64,000 nt of DNA, taken from NCBI GenBank assembly GCA_025504975.1, contig JANUWI010000001.1, positions 1,364,001 to 1,428,000 on the forward strand. Direction: 5' to 3'. This DNA is from Plenodomus lindquistii. Lineage: Eukaryota > Ascomycota > Dothideomycetes > Pleosporales > Leptosphaeriaceae. How positions within the stretch are numbered: the stretch's first letter is position 1; each line of letters opens with the position of its first letter. The position numbers and the translations under genes were made by a program. Below, piece by piece: positions 1 to 10,025 of the stretch. The notes under the pieces were generated by a model that saw only the letters and a list, made by a program, of their open reading frames with translations, did not search any database and had not been told where the DNA came from.

Positions 1-1855
1 TTATAAAGTAATTAAAAACTGCAGTAATAATAACTTCTATATATAGTAGCTTATAATACATTAATTTTATATTTAAATAAGCTTTATTATAAGCTTTATT
101 ATATAGTGTTAGTTATTTGCTACTACTTAGCTTACTTAGCTAAAGTAGTAAAAAAACGTAATCTATTTACTATTTAGGCGCTTAAGTACACACACCTACG
201 TAATATTCTACTAATAATACTAGATAGAACTCTCTAATAAAGTTTAAATACAGCTTACGCTATAGGCTTTAAAATAAAATGTAAATCTTTTTTTATAACG
301 CGCTATAGCTATTTATAACGTTTTCTATACTACTTTATATTAAAAACACGCTAGTTAACCTCTACGTAGAGATTATACGCCTAATCTAAAAAAACTAAAT
401 AAAAATAAAAAGAAAGTAATTATTTAGTATATACTTAAACTATATACGTAAGGATTTTTTTTAAAGCTTATAGCTATAGTAGATATAGCTAATTTATTAC
501 GTAATAAGCGTAATCTAGACTATATTAGTGTAAACTAGCCTAGTACGTTTGTTAAGCGCTGCTCTAAGCTTAAAGTAAAGTTTAATTATAAGTATAACTA
601 TAAAAGAGCCCTATATAAAAACTTAAAAGTTATTAAAGCTTAGTTTAAACTAGTAGCTAATATAAAAAAGAAGTATAGTATCTAGAATAAAAATATATAT
701 AACTTTAATAAAATAGGCTTTATAATAGGCTAGATATTAATAGAAGTAGTTATTACAGCTTTAGAGTATTAAAAATAACTAAAAGTAGTCTAGTAGGGTA
801 ACTAGAAGTAGATAATAGTTATCTAGAAAATTAACGCGATAGAATAGGCTATTTTACTCTTTATTATTTTTAAAGGCTACTACTATCTTTTAGCCTAGTA
901 TAAAGAGAATAGCCTACCTAGAGATTAGATTATTATAGTCTCTAAAAATAGCTAGATAACTAATAAGCTTAGATATTAGTAGCTAGAGTACTTTAATACC
1001 TATACTAAAACGCGTACTATTAGAGGGTACTAGCTATTTATTATTAACGGCTATAAAAGCTATAACTTGCTTAAATTCTAGCAATACTATAAAAAGAAGA
1101 AAATTATTACTATATATATACCTCTTTACTTATTGCACCTCCTCTAGCTACTTAATATAGGTTATTTTACTTTTTTAAAGCAGGCGTATAGCTGCTAAGC
1201 TAAAGAGCTTATATATAACTGTATTATATATATTATAAAGCTTAAATTCCTGCCTTGCTTTATACGCGCTTATAAGGCTGTAATAACTTCTAGTAATATC
1301 TAAAAAGGGTTTTAAAGCGCTAGACTAGTCCTATATAAGCTAGAGTTAGTTATATCGCGCTTTAAAGTCTAGTTGCGTACTCTATTACTACTCTCTGTTA
1401 ATAATAAGCCCTAGTAGTTGCAAACTCTAAGCAATACCTTTAAACTAGGGTCACAATTAACGCTTGTAAAGGTAAGGATTTAAAGGCATGTAGATAGCTT
1501 ACTAACTTCTATAGTTAAGGCCTTTAAAAAGGTGTTAAAAGGGGCTGCAATTATCGCGTATAAGCTGGTGTTAGCGCAGAAGGAGATCGCTAAGCTTTAG
1601 GCTGCTAATGAGGCTGCTACGCGTTATAAATTACATAAAAAGAAGCAGGTTTAGTATAAAGGTAACTTTACAGCTAAAGAGGGCCTACGCTTAACTACTC
1701 TAAAGGAGTTTAGGGCGCGTGGTGATAGGAAGAAGGCAAAGAAGGGAGGGCGGGCTAGTGAGAGCCATGAGCAGGTACGACGCTGCACACAGTGCCATGA
1801 GACAGGGCACAACTCACGAACGTGTAAGAGTAAGGCAGAAGTAGTTATAGAATAG
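1..1855 (+). mobile_element. RIP-degenerated pogo/Fot-type DNA transposon (5' end outside or unclear)
   Basis: This is the relic of a Tc1/mariner-superfamily element of the pogo/Fot group. Forward translation, ignoring many TAG/TAA stops, shows decayed transposase landmarks: a stretch like YNFDETGF near 700 (now YNFNKIGF), an INGYKSYN stretch near 1050 in place of the family's IDGHESHN catalytic segment, and a decayed proline/leucine-rich PPHSSHLLQPL-type segment near 1120-1150. The first 1.4 kb is extremely AT-rich and almost devoid of CA and TG dinucleotides; positions 421-480 and 841-900 contain none. TA is abundant and CG survives, which is the signature of RIP (CpA to TpA). The last 400 bp is far less mutated, with a nearly open frame interrupted by two TAG codons, an intact CCHC zinc knuckle and a final stop at 1853-1855. 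The element cannot encode active transposase. The left end is not recognisable and may lie outside the window. Confidence 0.88.
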
Positions 1856-2082
1856 TATTTAGGCCAGTTTTACGCCGTGCAGCGCCATATTGTGCCACTT
1901 TGGACCAGAATGGGGTGTAGTTTTGGTGGGGTCTTGGCAGAGGTGGACCGCTCGTCCGTGTGGACCGCTCGTCCGTGAGGTACGTTATAAGGCAAAAAGT
2001 GTAAATTACACCTCACGACCAGTTCAAAAAAAATTAAGTACGTCCATAATAAACGCTATAGCAATAAAAAGGCTAAATTTGA
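1856..2082. repeat. 3' non-coding end of the transposon with a 17-bp tandem repeat
   Basis: This segment follows the transposase stop. It holds two head-to-tail copies of a 17-bp unit beginning GTGGACCGCTCG at 1943-1959 and 1960-1976, then an AT-rich stretch running to the stop codon of the next gene. Subterminal repeats like these are common in pogo-type elements, but I could not define the terminal inverted repeat or the TA target duplication. A related sequence, GGTCATCCGCTCGAGGACC, lies at 2095-2113 inside the transporter's last codons. The exact element boundary is therefore uncertain. Confidence 0.5.
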
Positions 2083-3514
2083 TCACGCTGGAGAGGTCAT
2101 CCGCTCGAGGACCTTGTGTGCCTCTGGATTCTCCCTGTTTCCTCTCCATCCCCAAGCGAGACCTGCCATAGTCTTATCCTCGTCTTTACCCGGCCAAAGT
2201 ACATCGCCCAGCCACACAGCTCGTATGCAGAATACCGCAGTTACCAGCCACATGATGACCAATAATATCGTCAAGGCACTCGCTATACCATTCATAGCCT
2301 CGCTATTCAAAGCATTGGCAGCTTGTATCGTGGCCAGCGTCAGACCGGCGTTTGGAAATATAAACGCCCACCAGTTAAGCGTGAAAGACATCCTGCGGAT
2401 ACCGGCCAGGACAGCAACAGTTGTGATGAAGAAGAACCAGTATGCAAAGAGGATTATGAAGAGACCGGACATGATGCCGAGTATGCGGACGACTTCTCCA
2501 TCAGGTACCACAGTGTCTGTCCAATAGTTTGCTGAAATCAGAGTTGGCGCTTGGTTGGCCAGGGATAACAGTCCAGCAGCCGTATAACCTGTTTATTTAG
2601 TATCATCTACCGTATGAAAGACGAGAGTCGAGTTCGGCTTACCTGCAGGTCCAACTGACACAAACATTCCAGGTCTTACACTTGGCGATGGCAATGAACT
2701 AGTCATCAACCGCTGCATGTAGATACCGTACATAAGAAATGAGACAACCCAAGCAAGACCCTGAAAGAAGACACCACCGACAAAGATCTTCCAACTCGCA
2801 TCGTCGGGCTGTCCCGGTAAAATGGTTCCCGCCAGAGTACCAACAACCAAGAGGGGGTAGATCTGCGTGAACGAATTTAGTAGAGTCCTGCTTTTCACAT
2901 TCTTCATTAAAAAAAAGTCTCACCGGAAATATCCAAGCCGGAACCGCATCTGTAACACTGAGTCGCTCCAGTCGAAAAAACATACTGTACTGCGCTATCC
3001 CTACGATGAAAGCAGCAGCACAATACATCCAAAAGGTCACCTCAAGCCCCTTGTTCAACCAGTTCCCCGTCTCTGTATTACCATACACATATGCGCCATT
3101 CAAGATCAGTGCCAAGGAGACCCAGTACGTGCCGAAGAAGAGTCCCTCGACCGGATGATGCAGCGATGCGAAGAGCTTGCGCGGAACCAGTACGAACCGT
3201 GTGACCATTAGTCCCGTGAAAAGGAGGAACAGTACGATATCAAAGATGTACACGACTTTTCCGATAGTCTGTAGACCGGTAAATGTATTCGTTGTATTGC
3301 CCAGGACTACCGCGAGGGCACCCGTTGACATTGTAGCTGCGAACCATGGCCTGGATGGTTTGTTAGCACCATGTACACTTTTCTCGTGTAAGAGAACATA
3401 GGCATTTACAACATACCAAGTAAAATGCGCCAGACGATCACGAAGCCCGACTTCTGTCGGCGGTCTCTCCCCTTCACCTTCGTACTTGTACTGTTTCTTT
3501 TCACGTATCCTCAT
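2083..3514 (-). CDS. TDT-family (Mae1/SLAC1-like) dicarboxylate/anion transporter
   Basis: Predicted plasma-membrane transporter of the tellurite-resistance/dicarboxylate (TDT) family, which includes fungal malate permease Mae1 and plant anion channel SLAC1; the substrate cannot be told from sequence. Exons are 3514-3417, 3350-2924, 2862-2643 and 2588-2083, giving 416 residues. Joining exon 1 to exon 2 restores FTWPWFAATMSTGAL, the family's first membrane segment. About ten hydrophobic segments follow, including GLQTIGKVVYIFDIVLF, HPVEGLFFGTYW and IYPLLVVGTLAGTIL. The family-typical helix pattern continues to the C-terminus, where WAFIFPNAGLTLAT precedes a polar tail. The stop codon lies directly against the AT-rich end of the RIP-mutated transposon, so the 3' UTR probably contains transposon sequence. 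No disabling change is visible. SSU1-type sulfite exporters belong to the same family and remain an alternative. Confidence 0.88.
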
Positions 3515-4374
3515 CTTCCACAGCTGTCAAATAGCCCCCAAAAGTTGTCGTGGAGAATCAGCAAAACAAACATAAAAGCACACAATCACAATTCACAAGA
3601 GACCCAGTTTTTCACCCGCCCGATCCCACAGCTATATCTATGCTGTCTATGTAAACGCGATCCCCCCAAATTCCGGCTAGGTATGCCGCGGCGGGCATGT
3701 TTCGTCATAACAGGTGTGCTAGCGTCTTGATCATGAGCGCACATGTGGAGAAGGCTGCGGAAGTGGCTGTCGAGGACCGGCGCTATGATATGGTCTCGGA
3801 TGATCGGCAACGAAAGGAGAGAAAAAACGTTGAGCAGGGTCTGGAGTTGGTGGGTGGGAGCAGTGGTGTTGGCATGGGCGGAGCCTGACGTCATATGGGG
3901 GAGCTTTTTGATCTGCGAGGCTGCATTGCAGCTTGAGATGGCAATATCGCGCGTGCGTCGCGCGCTAATCAAATATTTATGAGCATCATGTTCTTAAGCA
4001 GTAGCGCAGCGACATAACAAGAGAAGGGCACTGTGTTAATCCATAAGGCTGTAGAGTTAAGGTGACACCTTGGTTAACATTCGTAAAGATAACAGTCTAG
4101 TCAATACAAGCGCAAGTTCGGTAGGGCAGCATCATAGCAGTGGACTAGAAGAGTCTGGGACGCACGCCATGGTCCTTGATATGAGACTACTTCTGTGTCA
4201 TGAAATATTTCGATGCCTTCTCAACCAGCATTCCCTCGGCATATCTTGCCTACCGTAAGCTGAAATCGCACAAAAATTCCAACTTCACGAGGCCCTCAGA
4301 CCCGACAAGTCTAGATCCACAATAGAGAAAGTTCCATATCCTCCGCTAACTCTCTTCACAACCCAGTTGATTAT
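3515..4374. other. Gene-free stretch upstream of the TDT transporter
   Basis: This stretch holds the promoter side of the minus-strand TDT transporter and the approach to the degenerate relic that follows. Several small open frames occur in both strands, but none has a recognisable motif, codon pattern or splice context. I see no RNA gene here. Confidence 0.6.
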
Positions 4375-5035
4375 GGGAGTGAACTTGATGAAGTCGCGTT
4401 CTTGGCCGTACCCGGGGGGTTTCCTGGGACTAAGAAATTGTCAGGTCCACTTCCTGGCCAGGGATTTTCCAAAAAAATGGAGTTCTAATGGAGGCCAACA
4501 TTAGATTTGAGGACGCTCCCCTTGGGCCATCACCCTCGATCGAGATCACGTGTGCTCATTATGGAGGTGTTGAGGCTGCAGCAGTAGCCAAGATCCTGTT
4601 TAACGAAGGGTTTCAACTTCGTGTACACAGTGTCGAACCTAGGTTCGAAGAGGCGTGGCCAGAGGTCTTCAAGACTACCATATATCATTCACCCATGACT
4701 TCTCCAAGGAGAAGTGGCTCTTTGTGTGCAACAAGTATTCAGGCGCGCACAATCTCAAGGTTGGATCAATCGAGTTGTCGCGCTGTTGTGACCTAGTTGA
4801 AGCAAACGTTAGGAAATCTCGACCCAAACCAGCTGAAAGTCATCTCGAAATCCTCACTATTGTATGGGGACCTAAACACAGTTGATGGGTACTGCTACCA
4901 ATGAAATCACGACGGGGCTGCTATCGAATGGAGCAATGGAAATTTAGATGGAGATACCTGGGCAGGCACCCCAAAGTCAGGTGCTATCTATTACACCACT
5001 GATAGAGGAAACACCGTCCCATCCGTGTGCGGAGA
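4375..5035 (+). pseudogene. Degenerate coding relic, family not identified
   Basis: Three reading frames in turn carry sequence that looks protein-coding. An early frame-1 stretch (from 4375) reads GSELDEVAFLAVPGGFPGTK. Frame 3 from 4488 reads MEANIRFEDAPLG and continues to FEEAWPEVFK near 4670. Frame 2 then reads DYHISFTHDFSKEKWLFVCN and on to about 4800. Frame 3 resumes near 4860 with YGDLNTVDGYCYQ, a TGA stop, then AAIEWSNGNLDGDTWAG and SGAIYYTT. The segments are too short and too displaced for one working gene, and no GT...AG introns rejoin them. The pattern suggests small indels in a former gene, perhaps a secreted or carbohydrate-binding protein judging from the aromatic/Gly-rich composition, but I cannot name the family. 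Non-coding DNA with chance open frames is the alternative. Confidence 0.45.
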
Positions 5036-5190
5036 GAAGGGCACTTCTTCCACCACCGCTTGAGACGTGGACACTAGCGAAGCCATCCATGCGCTATGAT
5101 TATTATTTCCTTCTCTTGACCATAGTTTTAGTAGATAATCTTTACATTGAATGCTCCACTACTACATAAAGAGTTTGGTCAATCAGACTT

Positions 5191-6668
5191 CTACTTTCGT
5201 CCAACAAACATCGCCGACAACACCGCCGTGAGACCACACATGCCAGCAAGTAATGCATTCATGTTGCCGTATCCAATGCTCTCTCTCAACGCACCCGCAA
5301 TCAGTGGCCCGACAGTGAGCCCGGCACTGAACACCATACTATTGATTCCATAAAGCTGTGCCCACGGAGCCTGCTCAAAAATGTCTTTGTTGGCATTCGC
5401 ATACTTCTCCACCACATTGCCTGCCTCTACTATAGCAGGACTATTGATCATAGCCATGCCCATGCCGCTCAGCGCCAATAAGCTCGAGTACAGCGCGATG
5501 AGATGTCCGTTGTCCAATCTGCCAGCGATAGAAGGTTCGACAGGTAGCCGCAACAGCACCAGCATTGGGATGAGCCAGGTAAATCCAAAGACAGAGAAGA
5601 GCTTTGTGCCGTAGCGATCGATGCCCCAGCCGAAAAGAGGTCCAAGGCAAAGATCAGATATGCCAAGTGGGAGGAAAAGCAGGCCAGCTTTCAGGCTATC
5701 AAAACCAAACTGCTCGTGTGCGACAAGAGGGACTGTGGCGTCGAACGCGCCTAGAAGGGTAGATTGCATGAAGCCAATCCAGATGGCAGTGGCTAAACCA
5801 GTGTCGCGAAGCAGAAGTAGAATGGGTACGGCGCGAGTGAGACGGTTCGTTGGCTGAGCCAGGCGGTATCGATCCTGGGCTGTTGGGACCTTGGGTAAAA
5901 GTGGTCTTTGCTCATCATCGTCGAACCTCCCATCGGAAGATGCATTTGATGTATCGGATGGAGTGGCATCATAATCTGCAGCCGTTTTCTTCTCAATCAT
6001 GAGTAAACGTAATACGAGGTCTACTGCTATCAAACTGAGACCCAAACCAAAGACGCCATTGTATCCAGATTTGGCGTATATGAGACCACCGATGATTGGT
6101 GAGAAAAGGCCAGCAACTGAGATGAAGCTGAACAGGGTACCCATCGTTTTCCCCAAGTTTTCCTGTCCCACGGTCTCGATGACTAACGAGTGCACAGTCA
6201 GCATGAGTACCATTGAGATAGATGATGGAGGCACATACTTATGGCCATGCCGATAGTCCATACCACTCCCCCCGACGCGCCCTGCAGGAACCTGGCGAGA
6301 GCCAGGACTGGGACACTCTGACCGACCGCGAGCAAAATTGTGGCAAGTAACAATAGAATCAGGCCGCATACAAATGGCAGTTGACGACGTGAAGCGAATT
6401 TGTCGGCAAGGAAGCCTGCTATTGGTGACATTGCGACAGATGCGGCTGCATATATCGCTAGGAGGTTTGAGATGGTACTCTGTATCTTGTCGTCCGGTAC
6501 ATGAATGCGGTCTTTCAGCATGAATGGTAAGACAGGCACAAGAAGTGCATAGAGAAAGAAGTCAACGAATGCTCCCATACCCACTGTGAGCACGATGAAG
6601 AACGTGTTGGATCGCCATTGTAAACCCCACGGTGGGGAGGATCCGTTCCGACCCCGTGTCTCAACCAT
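5191..6668 (-). CDS. MFS transporter, DHA1/vesicular-amine-transporter-like
   Basis: Predicted 12-helix major facilitator superfamily proton antiporter of 473 residues. Exons are 6668-6239 and 6182-5191. The 56-nt intron has donor GTATGT, branch site CTGAC and acceptor TTAG; splicing creates AIIIETVGQENLGKTMG, a strong match to the family. Motif A is visible as GFLADKFASRRQ after helix 2, and an antiporter motif C-like segment reads GLTVGPLIAGAL near the C-terminus. A long acidic hydrophilic loop (around DDDEQRPLLPK) separates the two six-helix halves. Fungal members export drugs, amines or polyamines; the substrate here is unknown. The gene is divergent from the snRNP gene at 7276, sharing a 607-bp intergenic region. 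Confidence 0.87.
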
Positions 6669-7275
6669 GATGGAAAGGCACGATTAGAGGGAATGCCAGG
6701 ATGATACGAATGGAAGAAATCCCCTTCGACTCGAACAAAACGTCGAAAAGTCTTCAATCGCAGACTAGTCAAAGCCGAGTGACGTCAATGGTCTGACAGC
6801 CCTTTGAGGTCTACTCTGATCGAGAAATTGTCAAGAGGCCAGCTTGACTGTGACAAAAGTTAGAATTGAAGAATGAAAGCGAGGAATCGGAAGAGAAATA
6901 GCAAAGTAAGCGAAAGGATTTACTGTCATGCACGCTCACCGACACACCTACCTGCAGATAGCGGCAGAGGGGCGGGCAGCATCAGGTCGAGTTGATTGAA
7001 ATTGACTCATAATGAGTTGACCATGACTTGAAAGCTTCAACAGCAGTGACTAATGTATGCGACCAGATTGACCACTTAGATCGATCGAACACGCTAGATG
7101 AAAGTTTATGTGGAGACGTTGCGACTGTTCAGGTGTATGCCCTGAATCACGTGCGTTCGCCCGCTAGCGCGGCCCCGAGCTATCACCAACTTCCGACACC
7201 ACCAACGCGCCCGCAATACTCAACCACCGCGCATCAGCCTGATACTACTCCACACCACACAAACCGTCGCCTAAT
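6669..7275. promoter_or_regulatory. Divergent promoter region between MFS transporter and snRNP gene
   Basis: This 607-bp interval separates two divergent start codons. A CACGTG E-box (TCACGTGC context) sits at 7148-7153, about 120 bp before the snRNP start; this hexamer is the core site of bHLH regulators such as Cbf1. A pyrimidine/CA-rich leader with CCACACCACAC follows just before the start. Use of the E-box is inference. Confidence 0.4.
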
Positions 7276-8242
7276 ATGGCAGACAAAATGGACGGCGTAG
7301 TAATGGGCGGCAACAGCATCATAGACCCGAGCAAATACCCTGTACCCATTGAAACGTAAGTTGTGAATCTATTGCCCGCAAAAAAAAGAGGTAAGGCTCC
7401 CCATGATGGCTAATTTGCGACATTGTAGAATATACGTGAGTTGAAACCTTTTCTGTATCGCGGACATCAGTATACGCGCAAGCACATTGCACATTTACCG
7501 TGGATTGGCGAATGCTGATGCAGCGGTATTCTAGGTCAACAACCTCGATGAGCGCACCAAGATCGACACGCTGAAGCAGGCGCTCACACGCGTGTTTCAA
7601 TACTACGGCCCGATCCTCGATGTGATTGCTAAGAGCAGTTTGAAGCGCAAGGGTCAGGCGTTCATTGTGTTTGACAGCGAGAAGAGCGCGCTCGAGGCGG
7701 TGGAGGAAATGAATGGATTCCAGATGTATGGCAAGACGATGAGGGTGACGAGGGCGAAGACACACAGTGACGAGACTGTCAAGCGGAAAGCGGCAGACAT
7801 GTTCGATGAGCACAAGCGTAAGCGGCTCATGCTCAAGGGTATATCGTTCCTCCTCACCAAAGCCTCCTAAGAATACGTTGCTAATCAACAACTAGACTTC
7901 AAGCGCGCAGAAGAAGACGCAAAAGCCCTCTCCAATCCCGTTGCCGCCGCCGAAAAACCCCGCACAGCAAAGACAGGTGCCGCTGCCGTCCCCGACGAAT
8001 ACGTTCGCCCCAACAAAACCCTCTTCTTGCAGAACATCCCGCGCGACGTCGACGAGGAGACACTTACAGAGGTCTTCGAGCGCTTCGAAGGGTTCAAGGA
8101 AGTCCGTCTGGTATCGGTCAGATCCGTGGCGTTTGCAGAGTTTGAGAATGAGCAGTTTGCGATTACGGCAAAGGAGGCGACGGCAAATACGCCGATTGGT
8201 GCGGAGGGCAAACCTATGAAGGTCACGTATCAAAGGCAGTAG
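7276..8242 (+). CDS. U1A/U2B''-family spliceosomal snRNP protein (two RRMs)
   Basis: Predicted nuclear snRNP protein that binds a U1 or U2 snRNA stem-loop. It has 245 residues from exons 7276-7355, 7429-7435, 7535-7838 and 7896-8242. RRM1 has RNP2 TIYVNNL and RNP1 KGQAFIVF; a Lys/Arg/Ala-rich linker follows; RRM2 has RNP2 LFLQNI and an RNP1-like SVAFAEF. This two-RRM layout with the IYVNNL signature is that of the U1A/U2B''/SNF family. Which of the two snRNPs it joins cannot be settled here; yeast Msl1 is shorter. Exon 2 is only 7 nt (AATATAC) and supplies T-I-Y of RNP2, including the aromatic residue that stacks on RNA in this family. The 3' end converges with VMA8. Confidence 0.92.
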
Positions 8243-8578
8243 GTTATTGCGTATGGATTCTGCGTATGTGTTTATGATACCTTTTATCGTTCAATTCAGG
8301 TACTGGGCCTTGGTCAAGGGCCTATGTTTATGCGAGGGAGCCTGTTTATATGGCTGCTTATATTCACAATTACTATGGCACGAACTCATCCGTCTTGTGT
8401 AGCGAAACAGCCATTGTGCCCTTACAAGCTGCTGCTGCTTGGCCCATGTATGGGGCGGAGGACCAAGACTTTGTCAAACAAGAGTACACACGACGGCATC
8501 GCAACTTTCGGTCTCGCAACTACAACAACTATTAACCGTCCCGGAACAGAGCAGGCGTCGGCTTCTCGTACGCCGCGC
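8243..8578. other. Convergent 3' intergenic region
   Basis: This 336-bp interval lies between the stop codons of the snRNP gene and VMA8 and should contain both 3' UTRs. I see no gene, and open frames here are continuations of VMA8 shadows. A specific poly(A) signal could not be assigned. Confidence 0.5.
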
Positions 8579-9580
8579 TCAGAAAATGACGTCTTGGTTG
8601 TCCTCATCGCCAAGCATGTCTTTGCTGCCGCCAGTGTCTTCAGGTTCCTTGTCAGCCGCCTCCTCTGCCTGCTTCTTGGCTTGGCGAGCTGCCTCTTCTT
8701 CGGCAGCATCCTTTTGCTTCTTGTTGGATACCTTCTTCAGACGGTAAAATTCTTCTCGATCCAGCTCGTCCAGCTCGGAGTTGATGTACTTGATGGTGTT
8801 TTCTGTGCGGGGAATGATGACGTGTTCGCTTTGAAGTGTTAGTGGGAATGGTGTGTCTAGGGCGGATGGACGTACATGGCGTTTACACGGCGGTTGACCA
8901 CCTTGATGACCTCGTCCAAGATAACAAAAGCCGTCTGCAGACTAGCCAATTCTACCAGAGTCTCGACTGCTCGTGCATATGTCTCTCTACACCGTTGCAC
9001 TTGCTGTCCACCCTTGCCCAGACCCGTCAGAGCAAAGTCGTTGCTGTCGGCCTGGTAGCTCTCGAATTGTGGGAGGAAGACACCAGAGACGTTTTCCTGC
9101 TTGGTGCGGACGCGGAACCGTGCCTGCTTGACTGACTCCTGGATCTGGTAGCCAATGTCACCACCGACGGCATATGTGACTTCGGCGAGAGAGAAGGCAG
9201 CGACCTGCATGACCCTGCCCATCTTGCGCTTTGCCTCATCGATGCGGCGTGTTATTTCTGGGGGCTTGTTTCAGTACGGGGCGGACAATGTTGGTGGGAG
9301 TCACGGCGGTGTCGCACCTCGGAAGCGTCTGGGGGTGTGTTAGTAGAGCTTGGGTGTTGGAGCAGGTAGAGACGGCAAGAGCCTACTTTGTCAGGGCTTC
9401 ACTCTTGCGCTTCAGCAGGTCGTGGCCAGTCTGGGCGCCCTTGAGCTTGCTCTTCATGAGCCCCAGCGACTGCCGGGTCGCGAAGACGGCCTCGCGTGAC
9501 TGGGGGTGGGCTGATCAGTATGGATGCATGGCACAGCATAGCTAGCTCGGGCTGGGACGACGTACCCCGCTGCCAGACAT
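8579..9580 (-). CDS. VMA8: V-type proton ATPase subunit D
   Basis: Subunit D forms the central rotor stalk of the V1 sector of the vacuolar H+-ATPase, coupling ATP hydrolysis to proton pumping. The model has five exons, 9580-9566, 9499-9387, 9328-9318, 9257-8876 and 8828-8579, giving 256 residues. It shows family segments such as TRQSLGLMKSKLKGAQTGHDLLKRKSEALTK (in parts), VTYAVGGDIGYQIQESV, KARFRVRTKQENVSGV-type sequence and the C-terminal helix with IIPRTENTIKYI and LDELDREEFYRLKKV. The tail is Ala/Glu/Lys-rich and ends in NQDVIF. Exon 3 is only 11 nt (ACGCTTCCGAG, part of KRFRE), and exon 1 is 15 nt. The gene is divergent from SYF1 and convergent with the snRNP gene. Confidence 0.95.
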
Positions 9581-10025
9581 GAGGGCGGATTATCGAGGGC
9601 GGAAAGCAGTCGAGTGTCGGGGTGGGGGGCCAACGGGGGAATAGGCGCTGCTAACTGCCCGGGTCGTGTGCGGTGTGGTGTGTCTGTACGGTCAGCCGGG
9701 ATATGGCGATGCGGGCCCCGACTGGTGAATGGCGCGCAACGTGACGCAGCTAGGTTTCCTGGGAAGCTCGGGCTCCACTCTGTGCCTAGAGTGTGTAATT
9801 GGCCGAACGCGCTAAACGCCTGCCAACTGTGCAAAAGCGGGCCCTGACGGCTGCGAGTGGACGGCCGAGGGGACGGCTGCACGGCCTTCCCGCTTGCACT
9901 CGTCGCTGAAGTTTGACGCTGCCAGTCCCGCGACTCCTCACGTCCTGCCCGCCGTCCACGTCCAGCACGCAAACAGTCGCGTTCCTGCCCACCGCGGGCC
10001 TCCCCCCGCTGCCGCCGTCACCACC
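9581..10025. promoter_or_regulatory. Divergent VMA8/SYF1 promoter region
   Basis: This 445-bp GC-rich interval separates the VMA8 and SYF1 start codons. It must hold both 5' UTRs and both core promoters. No TATA box is evident in a convincing position, as is usual for housekeeping genes. Confidence 0.4.

Noticed and set aside
3586..3972. 128-codon minus-strand frame upstream of the TDT transporter
   Set aside because: No recognisable motif, mixed composition and overlapping plus-strand frames; treated as non-coding.
8324..8842. 172-codon plus-strand frame over the VMA8 3' end
   Set aside because: It is antisense to well-supported VMA8 coding sequence, and its hydrophobicity is a shadow of the Glu/Ala/Lys-rich tail.
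9894..10025. Upstream extension of the SYF1 frame by 44 codons
   Set aside because: It contains no ATG; the ATG at 10026 has an ideal context and fits the family's N-terminus.
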